From JANRIC01 sp033765345 (GTDB taxonomy: Bacteria > Bacteroidota > Bacteroidia > Cytophagales > Microscillaceae), in assembly GCA_033765345.1 (NCBI GenBank), contig JANRIC010000089.1:1-14878 (forward strand): a stretch of DNA of 14,878 nt, read 5' to 3'. The position numbers and the translations under genes are program-made. A model generated the notes under the pieces. It searched no databases, was not told the DNA's origin, and was given only the letters and a program-made list of their open reading frames with translations. Shown here one piece after another: positions 5,731 to 13,005 of this stretch; within the stretch, counting starts at the first letter, position 1; each line of letters starts with the position of its first letter.

Positions 5731-8562
5731 AATTCCCATGACTAAAATATCGTCTCGCTGGATAGTTTCTTGCTGAAAGTCGTCTAAATATTGAATAAGA
5801 ATATCCTTTTGAGCACTTAAAGGGAGATGAATGTGATCTTCTATAAAGCTTCTGAAGCGTTTTCGTCCGAATTTTTTTCGCTCAGGGTTCGGGCTGTCGA
5901 TCAGTCCGTCACTGGTCATATAAAGTACAGCATCCGGGTTGAGGATTAGAGATTGGTCTTCAAAGTGAGATTGTGTCTGAAGATCAACTTGTACAAAACC
6001 TCCGATAGACTTCCGATTGCCTTTTAACTCCATAATCTCCTGATCAAAAACAAAGATACTTTGTTTGGCACCGGCAAAAACGAGTTCTACTTTTCCTGTA
6101 TCCAGTTTTTCCATTCGGCAAAGGCTTACATCCATACCATCCTGATTGCCGGTTTCCATTTGACGCAAGCCTGATACGATACCTAGGTGTAAGAGCTCGA
6201 GAATATCAGCCGGGCTATAGACACCTTGTTGATCTACGATCTCGAGGAGTAATTTATTACCAATGACCGACATAAAAGCTCCGGGAACTCCGTGTCCGGT
6301 ACAATCAACCACTGCCACAAAGAGTTTATTGCCCACCCGATGAAACCAGAAGAAGTCGCCCGAAACAATATCTTTGGGGCGATAGAAAATAAAATAATCT
6401 GAGAAATTATCACGTAATTGCCCTTCTTGGGGAAGTAGCGCACTTTGGATTTTGTGGCCGTACTTGAGGCTTTCACGGATTTGGGTATTTTGGTGGTGGA
6501 GAGCCTTGTTTTTGTGTTCTAATACCAGTTGTGTATTACGAAGCTCTTGCATACTTTTGTTGAGGGCTTCGTTTTTCTGATTAAGGTCTTCTTTACTTTT
6601 TTGAAGTTGTTGATAAGCTTTTTCTAAAATGAGCGAATTGGCTTTGATTTTTTCGTTTTGTTCGTTGAGTTGTCGGTTTTTTTCGGCGATATTTTCCTGA
6701 GTGGCTTCGAGTTCTTCCATATTTTGGCGAAGTTCTTCTTCGCCGGCCAGGAGTTGTTCGTTTTTGATCTGAATTTCACCTTTTTGCTTGGCTAAGGCGA
6801 TATTTTTACGACGATTTTGGATAAAACCTGCCATTACAAGCACGATGATAATTCCTAAAAGGATGATAACACCGACGCCGTATTTTCGGATATTTGCCTC
6901 TTCATTCAGTTGGAGTTGCTGAAGTTTTTTCTCATTTTCAAGCAGCTCAATTTCTTTTTGTCTTTGCTGTTCTTTGGCTGTTTTTTCTTTCAAGGCAAGT
7001 TCCTGTATTTTTTTATTTTTCTCCAAGAGGTCAATGGCTTGTTGTTGTTTGGATGCCTCTGATTTTTGTTGGGTAATCTGGAGGATTTGTTGAATACGTT
7101 CTTTCTCCAATTGTTGATTCCGCAGGGCTGCGGTCTGTAATTCTTGATTTCTTTTGAGCAAGGTTAATTCTTTTTCTTTGAGGGCAAGCTCTTTGGCTTT
7201 TTTTTCTGCTTCTAATTCATATTGTTTGAGAGAAAGGGCTTGTTTTTCCTTTTCAGCCAGCAGGAGTTTAAATTCGTTTTCTTTTTTCTCAATAGTAAGC
7301 TGATCCTGAAACAGATCGAACTGTTTTTGAAACTGTTGATTTTCAAGCTTATTTTTTAGATTTACATACAGATCGATGTACTTCTCATATTTTTTGGTTT
7401 CGGCTGTTTTCTGGTGTATATCCGTCAGGATTTTATAACTATTGAGCAGTACTTCATCAGCCTTGTAATTGGTGGCAATTTCTTCTGCTTTCAAACCCTG
7501 TTTTTTTGCATTGAGGTAGTCTCCTCTTGCCAGTGAATTGGCTGCCAGATAATTATAAACGCGTGCAATCCCTACCGGTCCATGCTCACCATTATCCTGA
7601 TTGATGGCATCCATATAATACTTTTCTGCCTTTTGATATTCCCCCAGATTGGTATGGATACTGCCTAAATTGATCAGATACTCAAAATTTTGACTGGATA
7701 TTTTTTTAGATTCTTTAGCGTCGTGCAAATTTTGATTCATCAATACCGCCTGAGAGAAATAAGAGAGGGCTTTTTGTTTGTCACCATTTAATTGGTGTAG
7801 ATTGCCCAACTCGTTCAAGGCCTCTGCCAAAGCTATCCCATCATTTTGTTTGTTGATGATTTCTAGTATTTTCTCCTGGTATACGATAGCCTCTATATAC
7901 TGATGGCTTGTTTTGTAAATATCCCTGATTTGGCGAAGCAATCTGATTTCATTTTTTTCATCTTTGTCTTTTTGATAGAATGAGAGCAGAATTAGATAGT
8001 CTTTGATGGTCTGATCAATTTTTCCAAGTCGCAAATGGGATATAGCCATACTTTCTAGGATGGCATAATTTTCTTGTGGTTTAGAAGTATTTTTATTGAG
8101 TTCGTAAGCTTGTTTGAAATATTCTACGGCAGTTTGATGGAATTCCTGTTCCTGATGAAGGAAACCCATTTCTGTGAAAGCAGCTAATTTAAGCCCATGT
8201 TGGTTTGGAATAGTACTGAGGTAATTGATGGATTGTAAGTAAAACTCGGAGGCTTCATTATGTTTTTTTAATTTTCGGCCAATTCTACCCAGCAGCAGAG
8301 AAGATTTTGCCTGACCCAGCGTATAGTTTTCTTTCTTGGAAAGATCCAAAGCCTCAGTAGCTTTGTCTCGAGATTCCTTTAATTGATCACTATTAAAACT
8401 TTTTACTGCTTCATTAATTAAAGACTCGATCTCACTGGTATCCGAAGGGAAAAAGTTCATAAAACTTTTTGTGCTTTGGGCTTTTATATTGTAGGAATAA
8501 CATGCCAAACAAGCGCAAATCACAATGATCCAAGTCTTTATTTCTTTCCCCAATTTAATCAT
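5722..8562 (-). CDS. Membrane sensor phosphatase: TPR, coiled coil, TM, coiled coil, SpoIIE-type PP2C
   Basis: The 946-residue protein has a signal sequence or anchor (about 1-29, core WIIVICACLACYSY, ending KAQ). TPR repeats follow (about 45-400; for example LNELGNLHQLNGDKQKALSYFSQ and LINLGSIHTNLGEYQKAEKYY). A long Glu/Lys/Gln-rich coiled coil spans about 405-556. One transmembrane helix (561-582, GVGVIILLGIIIVLVMAGF) is followed by the positive NRRK. A second coiled coil runs about 595-695, and a SpoIIE-type PP2C Ser/Thr phosphatase domain 700-946. The acidic metal-binding positions are all present: GDFF (Asp736), DCTGHG (Asp753), QDGMD (Asp808), SDG (Asp885) and RDD (937-938), so it should be active. 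The topology implies periplasmic sensing by the TPR part and cytoplasmic dephosphorylation, probably of an anti-anti-sigma-like STAS protein as for RsbU/SpoIIE. No kinase or STAS partner is in the window. It is divergent from the xylose operon. Confidence 0.93.
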   Translation of the reverse strand: MIKLGKEIKTWIIVICACLACYSYNIKAQSTKSFMNFFPSDTSEIESLINEAVKSFNSDQLKESRDKATEALDLSKKENYTLGQAKSSLLLGRIGRKLKKHNEASEFYLQSINYLSTIPNQHGLKLAAFTEMGFLHQEQEFHQTAVEYFKQAYELNKNTSKPQENYAILESMAISHLRLGKIDQTIKDYLILLSFYQKDKDEKNEIRLLRQIRDIYKTSHQYIEAIVYQEKILEIINKQNDGIALAEALNELGNLHQLNGDKQKALSYFSQAVLMNQNLHDAKESKKISSQNFEYLINLGSIHTNLGEYQKAEKYYMDAINQDNGEHGPVGIARVYNYLAANSLARGDYLNAKKQGLKAEEIATNYKADEVLLNSYKILTDIHQKTAETKKYEKYIDLYVNLKNKLENQQFQKQFDLFQDQLTIEKKENEFKLLLAEKEKQALSLKQYELEAEKKAKELALKEKELTLLKRNQELQTAALRNQQLEKERIQQILQITQQKSEASKQQQAIDLLEKNKKIQELALKEKTAKEQQRQKEIELLENEKKLQQLQLNEEANIRKYGVGVIILLGIIIVLVMAGFIQNRRKNIALAKQKGEIQIKNEQLLAGEEELRQNMEELEATQENIAEKNRQLNEQNEKIKANSLILEKAYQQLQKSKEDLNQKNEALNKSMQELRNTQLVLEHKNKALHHQNTQIRESLKYGHKIQSALLPQEGQLRDNFSDYFIFYRPKDIVSGDFFWFHRVGNKLFVAVVDCTGHGVPGAFMSVIGNKLLLEIVDQQGVYSPADILELLHLGIVSGLRQMETGNQDGMDVSLCRMEKLDTGKVELVFAGAKQSIFVFDQEIMELKGNRKSIGGFVQVDLQTQSHFEDQSLILNPDAVLYMTSDGLIDSPNPERKKFGRKRFRSFIEDHIHLPLSAQKDILIQYLDDFQQETIQRDDILVMGIKA

Positions 8563-8676
8563 GCCTAATAAGTTTAATTTGTCTTTCCTGAGTTATAGTA
8601 GTTATGAATGAAATGCAATAATTAAGCAGAAATCATTCTATTTTAAAAACTTTTTTATTTTTCCATACAAATAAAC

Positions 8677-8695
8677 TTACATCTACTTGATGTAA
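8677..8695. promoter_or_regulatory. 19-bp perfect inverted repeat, candidate operator
   Basis: TTACATC (8677-8683) and GATGTAA (8689-8695) are exact complements around 5 nt. The length and symmetry fit a dimeric regulator half-site pair. It lies about 115 bp upstream of the phosphatase start and, on the minus strand, between a weak TTTATTTG (-7-like, 8668-8675) and a TTG at 8701-8703, so it more likely serves the leftward gene. The role is inferred. Confidence 0.4.
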
Positions 8696-8810
8696 TACCA
8701 CAATGCAGGATTATGTCCAATTTTATATTTTTCAAAAAATGAACTCAAAGCGAATGCCATATTTTACTTCTATGCAAAATCTGATTTTCTCTTGCCTTTA
8801 TTTTTTTTAA

Positions 8811-8832
8811 TTATATTTACCACAAAATATAA
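8811..8832. promoter_or_regulatory. 22-bp all-A/T-arm inverted repeat
   Basis: TTATATTT (8811-8818) is complementary to AAATATAA (8825-8832) with a 6-nt centre, ACCACA. The arms contain only A and T in an AT-rich region, so chance is a real explanation. It overlaps a weak rightward -7-like box TATATTTA (8812-8819). Confidence 0.25.
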
Positions 8833-8848
8833 AGTTTTCTTACAAAAA

Positions 8849-8879
8849 TTGGAAACAAATTATTTTTTCCGTATACTTG
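8849..8879 (+). promoter_or_regulatory. Bacteroidota-type promoter of the xylose operon
   Basis: A TTG -33 element (8849-8851) is followed after exactly 20 nt by TATACTTG (8872-8879), one mismatch from TAnnTTTG. Spacing of 17-23 nt is the norm for these promoters. Transcription would begin near 8885, giving a leader of about 60 nt before the transaldolase ATG. A 27-bp dyad begins inside the -7 box. Confidence 0.6.
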
Positions 8880-8900
8880 TGGTCATATTGACTATAAGTA
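8874..8900 (+). promoter_or_regulatory. 27-bp near-perfect dyad on the xylose promoter, candidate operator
   Basis: Left arm TACTTGTGGTCA (8874-8885) and right arm TGACTATAAGTA (8889-8900) match as an inverted repeat at 10 of 12 positions, around a 3-nt TAT centre. The two mismatches are G opposite T, so the arms would also pair fully as RNA. The left arm covers most of the -7 box and the right arm lies just beyond the expected start site, the classic place for a repressor operator. I infer that it controls the xylose operon; the regulator is not encoded in this window. Confidence 0.55.
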
Positions 8901-8948
8901 ATCAGCCTATAAATTTTATTAATATATTTTAACTAACCTCTTAAAGTA

Positions 8949-9608
8949 ATGAAGTTTTTTATAGACACAGCCAACCTGGCAGATATTCGAGAAGCTCAAG
9001 ACCTAGGAATTCTCGATGGAGTAACTACCAATCCTTCTTTAATGGCCAAAGAGGGGATTCGTGGAGAAGAAGCAGTACGCCAGCGATATTTGGATATATG
9101 TGATATCGTAGACGATAATGTAAGTGCCGAAGTGATAGCCACAGACTATGAAGGTATCTTGCAAGAAGGTCGCGCCTTAGCCAAACTTGATGACAAAATT
9201 GTCGTCAAAGTGCCGATGATCAAAGAGGGTATCAAAGCTATCTGTGCCTTCACAGCCGAAGGTATTCGCACCAACTGTACCCTGGTATTTTCAGCAGGGC
9301 AGGCACTTCTGGCTGCCAAAGCCGGAGCCAGTTTTGTATCACCTTTTATCGGACGATTGGATGATGTAGCCATTGACGGTTTGGATCTGATTCGTCAAAT
9401 CCGCCTGATTTATCATAATTATGAATTTGATACCGAAATATTGGCTGCTTCTATCCGCCATACCATGCACCTGATTGCCTGTGCAGAGATGGGAGCTGAT
9501 GTTGCTACCTGCCCTTTGAGTGTCATTACTGGATTACTCAATCATCCCTTGACCGACATTGGGCTTCAAAAATTCTTGAACGATTATAAAAGTGTAAACC
9601 CCAGTTAA
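8949..9608 (+). CDS. tal: Small-type transaldolase (TalC/FSA family)
   Basis: This 219-residue enzyme is full length for the short transaldolase/fructose-6-phosphate aldolase family, a cytoplasmic TIM barrel that moves a dihydroxyacetone unit between sugar phosphates. The start MKFFIDTANLADI and GVTTNPSLM are hallmark sequences. The Schiff-base lysine is Lys87 in VVKVPM, and the substrate-binding TNCTLVFS and SPFIGRLDD follow. Phe133 stands where true transaldolases have Phe and E. coli FsaA has Tyr131, so transaldolase rather than fructose-6-phosphate aldolase is the likely activity. It is first in the five-gene xylose operon, 10 bp before the transketolase N-subunit, and would work with it to convert pentose phosphates to fructose-6-phosphate and glyceraldehyde-3-phosphate. 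The ATG has no Shine-Dalgarno sequence. Confidence 0.93.
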   Translation: MKFFIDTANLADIREAQDLGILDGVTTNPSLMAKEGIRGEEAVRQRYLDICDIVDDNVSAEVIATDYEGILQEGRALAKLDDKIVVKVPMIKEGIKAICAFTAEGIRTNCTLVFSAGQALLAAKAGASFVSPFIGRLDDVAIDGLDLIRQIRLIYHNYEFDTEILAASIRHTMHLIACAEMGADVATCPLSVITGLLNHPLTDIGLQKFLNDYKSVNPS

Positions 9609-9618
9609 AACTAAATTG

Positions 9619-10458
9619 ATGAATACACCGGAGCTTCAAAATATTGCTTCTCAAATTCGCAGAGATATTGTCCGCATGGTACACGGTGCCGGAAACGGCC
9701 ACCCAGGAGGCGCATTGGGTTGTACCGAGCTTTTTACACTACTTTATTTCAAACTGATGAAACATTCGCCCGAATTTACGATGAATGGGCTGGGAGAAGA
9801 CCTTTTTTTCTTATCCAACGGGCATATTTCGGCAGTATGGTACAGTAGCCTTGCCCGTAGCGGGTATTTTCCGATTACAGAATTGCAAAGCCACCGTAAA
9901 ATCAATTCTCGTTTGCAAGGGCATCCAACTACGCACGAAGGTTTGCCAGGTATTCGGGTAGCATCAGGCTCATTGGGGCAAGGGCTTTCCGTGTCTATCG
10001 GTGCTGCACTTGCCAAAAAGCTCAACAAGGACCCTCGTTGGGTGTATGTATTGATGGGAGATGGAGAATTACAGGAAGGCCAGATTTGGGAAGCAGCCAT
10101 GTTTGCCCCACATAATCAGGTAGATAATCTGATTGCTTTTGTGGATTACAACGGTCAGCAAATAGACGGATCTACTCTTGAGGTACTTGAAAACCCTAAC
10201 CTGGATAAAAAATTTGAATATTTCGGTTGGGAAGTGCTACAATGCAACGGCAATGATCTGGAAGAGTTGGAAGCCTGTATTCTAAAAGCACAGTCTCTTT
10301 CAGGCAATAAAAAACCGATCATGATCCTGATGCATACCCAAATGGGTTATGGCGTTGACTTTATGATGGGCTCGCACCATTGGCACGGAGTAGCTCCCGA
10401 TGATGCACAAGCCCAAAAGGCTCTTGCACAATTGCCTGAAACTTTAGGTGATTTTTAA
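9619..10458 (+). CDS. Transketolase, N-terminal (thiamine-diphosphate-binding) subunit
   Basis: This is the first half of a split transketolase, 279 residues from the ATG; a TTG one codon earlier (9616) is a less likely start. Thiamine-diphosphate and metal-binding motifs are complete: GNGHPGG (His28), SNGH (His69), the GSLGQG loop (about 117-122), and GDG (147-149) with DYNGQQIDG about 28 residues later (Asn178). Residues 190-270 close the domain (KPIMILMHTQMGYGVDFM, WHGVAPDD). It should pair with the next gene product to form the active enzyme, transferring two-carbon units from xylulose-5-phosphate. Its stop lies upstream of the C-subunit start in a different frame, so translation is probably coupled. 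Split transketolases are an established arrangement in many bacteria and archaea. Confidence 0.95.
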   Translation: MNTPELQNIASQIRRDIVRMVHGAGNGHPGGALGCTELFTLLYFKLMKHSPEFTMNGLGEDLFFLSNGHISAVWYSSLARSGYFPITELQSHRKINSRLQGHPTTHEGLPGIRVASGSLGQGLSVSIGAALAKKLNKDPRWVYVLMGDGELQEGQIWEAAMFAPHNQVDNLIAFVDYNGQQIDGSTLEVLENPNLDKKFEYFGWEVLQCNGNDLEELEACILKAQSLSGNKKPIMILMHTQMGYGVDFMMGSHHWHGVAPDDAQAQKALAQLPETLGDF

Positions 10459-10492
10459 AAAATTATTGTTCAAAAACTTAAATTATAGCCCC

Positions 10493-11455
10493 GTGGCAGA
10501 TATACTATTTAGTTTTACTGAAAAAAAAGATACCCGTTCCGGTTTTGGTGAAGGACTTTTGGAATTGGGTAGAAACAACGATAAAGTAGTTGCGCTTTGT
10601 GCCGACCTGACTGGTTCTTTGAAAATGGGTGAGTTCAAGGCCGAATTTCCTGAGCGTTTCTTTCAGGTCGGAATCGCCGAAGCCAATATGATGGGTCTGG
10701 CTGCCGGAATGACCATCGGTGGGTTTATCCCTTTTGCCGGTACGTTTGCCAATTTTGCTACCGGGCGTGTCTATGACCAAATCCGACAATCCATTGCCTA
10801 CTCCCATAAAAATGTAAAAATATGTGCTTCTCACGCCGGGCTTACCCTCGGTGAAGACGGTGCCACACATCAGATATTGGAAGATATAGGCATGATGCGT
10901 ATGCTTCCTGGCATGACGGTGATCAATCCCTGTGATTTTAATCAAACCAAAGCCGCAACGATCGCCATTGCCGAACATTACGGTCCGGTATACCTGCGCT
11001 TTGGGCGACCAAAAATGCCCGTTTTTACACCCAAAGATCAAAAATTTGAAATCGGAAAAGCCATCCGGTTTATTGAAGGTTCTGATGTGAGCATTTTTGC
11101 TACTGGTCACTTGGTTTGGTATGCCATCGAGGCACAGGCCATGCTGGCAGATCAAGGTATTTCTGCTGAAATCATCAATATACATACCATCAAACCTTTG
11201 GATGAAGAAGCTATCCTGGAATCAGTACGCAAAACACGGGCGGTAGTCAGTGCCGAAGAACACCAGATCCATGGAGGTTTGGGAGATGCCATCGCACACG
11301 TTTTGGCCAAAAAACTTCCTAGCCCCATGGAAATGGTAGGCGTGCAAGACTCATTCGGTGAAAGTGGTACTCCCGAAGAATTGATGGAAAAATACCACTG
11401 TAGCCCCAAAGACATTGCACAAGCAGCCATCGAAGTGCTGAAAAGAAAAGTATAA
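10493..11455 (+). CDS. Transketolase, C-terminal (pyrimidine-binding) subunit
   Basis: This is the second half of the split transketolase, about 320 residues from the start chosen. The pyrimidine-binding domain is clear: FTEKKDTRSGFGEGLLELG, CADLTGSLKM, VGIAEANM with the catalytic glutamate (Glu63 from this start), TFANFATGRVYDQIRQS and CASHAGLTLGEDGATHQ. The C-terminal transketolase domain follows (SDVSIFATGHLVWYAIEAQAML, VVSAEEHQIHGGLGDAIAH, DSFGESGTPEELMEKY). No ATG lies near the expected start. GTG at 10493 gives the N-terminus best matching the usual family length. An upstream GTG at 10448, overlapping the N-subunit stop, and a TTG at 10466 are alternatives. Its stop is 27 bp before xylB. 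It is catalytic only together with the N-subunit. Confidence 0.94.
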   Translation: MADILFSFTEKKDTRSGFGEGLLELGRNNDKVVALCADLTGSLKMGEFKAEFPERFFQVGIAEANMMGLAAGMTIGGFIPFAGTFANFATGRVYDQIRQSIAYSHKNVKICASHAGLTLGEDGATHQILEDIGMMRMLPGMTVINPCDFNQTKAATIAIAEHYGPVYLRFGRPKMPVFTPKDQKFEIGKAIRFIEGSDVSIFATGHLVWYAIEAQAMLADQGISAEIINIHTIKPLDEEAILESVRKTRAVVSAEEHQIHGGLGDAIAHVLAKKLPSPMEMVGVQDSFGESGTPEELMEKYHCSPKDIAQAAIEVLKRKV

Positions 11456-11482
11456 ATCTTTACCTAAAATTAAATAAAGCGT

Positions 11483-12979
11483 ATGTATTTCCTGGGTTAT
11501 GATTTGGGCAGCTCTTCTGTAAAAGCTACGCTCATCGAGGCTGAAAGCGGGCGTTTGATTGCTTCGGCAAGTGCACCCGAAGTTGAAATGGAAATGATCA
11601 GTCTACAAACAGGCTGGGCTGAACAAAATCCTGAAATCTGGTGGCAAAATCTAAAAAAAGCTACCCATCAACTTTTAAACAAAGCAGCCCTGCCTGCCGA
11701 AGATATTAAAGCCATAGGCATTTCTTATCAAATGCACGGGCTGGTACTCATTGATCAAAATTTGGAAGTATTGCGCCCCTCTATCATTTGGTGTGATAGC
11801 CGGGCCGTTGAAATCGGAGCCAAAGCACTCGATGAACTGGGTGAAATATACTGCCTGAAACACCTGCTCAATTCTCCGGGAAATTTTACCGCCTCCAAAC
11901 TCAAATGGGTCAAAGATCATGAGCCGGAGATTTACCAAAAGATATTTAAAATTCTCTTACCAGGTGATTATCTAGCCGCCCGTATGACCGGAGAAGTGAA
12001 TACCACCCATACCGGACTTTCAGAGGGAATTATGTGGGATTATCTAGAAAAAAATGTATCCCATCGTCTTTTTGATTATTACGGACTGGATACTTCGCTG
12101 ATTGCACCCATTGTACCCGTTTTTTCAGAACAGGCCACTTTGCACAAGTCCATCGCCGAAGAATTGGGGCTTGCTCCAAAAACCAAAATCTGCTACCGTG
12201 CTGGTGATCAGCCCAACAATGCTTTTTCTTTAAATGTGCTTCATCCGGGTGAAATAGCCACTACCGCTGGTACTTCAGGGGTTATTTATGGCGTAACAGA
12301 CCAGCCTGTGGCAGATTTACATTCCAGAGTGAATACTTTTATTCACGTCAATCACCTCGAAAACAACCCCAGCTACGGCATCTTACTTTGTATCAATGGA
12401 ACGGGAATTCTAAATAGTTGGCTTCGGAAAAACTTCCTGACACAAGGCGAAACGATGATGTCTTATGAAAAAATGAACGAACTCGCAGCCCAGACTCCTA
12501 TCGGCGCAGATCATTTATTGGTGCTACCCTTTGGAAATGGTGCCGAAAGAATGCTACAAAACCAAAATATCGGCGCATCTTTTCATCATCTCGATCTCAA
12601 CCGACATCATCAGGGACACCTGTGCCGTGCCGTCCAGGAAGGGATTGTATTCTCGATGAATTACGGCTTCGAGATCTTAAAAGCCATGGGGCTAAACTCA
12701 CAAGTGATCCGAGCAGGGCAGGCAAACATGTTTCTGAGTCCTTTATTCTGTGAGGCTTTTGTAAATGTAGCTCAGGTAAATCTTGAACTTTATAATACCG
12801 ACGGTGCTCAAGGGGCAGCCCGTGGCGCAGGAGTCGGCTTGGGATATTATCAAAATCCCACCGAAGCTTTTCAAAGCCTGGCCTGTCTGCAATCTTACAG
12901 CCCGGACGCTGAAAAAAGTAAACGTTATCAGGAAACTTACCAGCAATGGGAAAAAATACTTAAACAACAAATTTCTTAA
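11483..12979 (+). CDS. xylB: Xylulokinase
   Basis: This 498-residue FGGY-family sugar kinase phosphorylates D-xylulose to D-xylulose-5-phosphate with ATP. The N-terminal phosphate-binding motif is FLGYDLGSSSVKA (Asp7). The xylulose-specific MHG (84-86, in ISYQMHGLV), WCDSRA and PGDYLAARMTGE follow. The second domain has the catalytic base in CYRAGDQPNN (Asp242), the nucleotide-binding AGTSGVIYG, and a late GAARGAGVGLG loop. Length is normal for XylB. Its position between transketolase and xylose isomerase, 26 bp before the latter, fixes the substrate as xylulose rather than another FGGY sugar. The ATG follows an A-rich stretch with no Shine-Dalgarno sequence. Confidence 0.95.
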   Translation: MYFLGYDLGSSSVKATLIEAESGRLIASASAPEVEMEMISLQTGWAEQNPEIWWQNLKKATHQLLNKAALPAEDIKAIGISYQMHGLVLIDQNLEVLRPSIIWCDSRAVEIGAKALDELGEIYCLKHLLNSPGNFTASKLKWVKDHEPEIYQKIFKILLPGDYLAARMTGEVNTTHTGLSEGIMWDYLEKNVSHRLFDYYGLDTSLIAPIVPVFSEQATLHKSIAEELGLAPKTKICYRAGDQPNNAFSLNVLHPGEIATTAGTSGVIYGVTDQPVADLHSRVNTFIHVNHLENNPSYGILLCINGTGILNSWLRKNFLTQGETMMSYEKMNELAAQTPIGADHLLVLPFGNGAERMLQNQNIGASFHHLDLNRHHQGHLCRAVQEGIVFSMNYGFEILKAMGLNSQVIRAGQANMFLSPLFCEAFVNVAQVNLELYNTDGAQGAARGAGVGLGYYQNPTEAFQSLACLQSYSPDAEKSKRYQETYQQWEKILKQQIS

Positions 12980-13005
12980 TCTAAAAACTTATAAAAATTA
13001 ACAAC

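Larger units (their letters stand above)
8563..8948. other. 386-bp AT-rich divergent intergenic region with three dyads
   Basis: No gene is seen here. The region separates the leftward phosphatase gene from the rightward xylose operon and should hold both promoters. It contains three inverted repeats (8677-8695, 8811-8832, 8874-8900) and one good rightward Bacteroidota-type promoter (8849-8879). A weaker rightward pair is TTG at 8792-8794 with TATATTTA at 8812-8819 (17-nt spacer). For the leftward gene only a weak TTTATTTG (8668-8675, minus strand) is found, with a TTG 25 nt upstream of it. The first 110 bp and last 45 bp carry nothing I can assign. Confidence 0.7.

Noticed and set aside
10505..11185. 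226-codon minus-strand open frame
   Set aside because: It is antisense to the transketolase C-subunit, which is unambiguous; the antisense translation has no recognisable domain.
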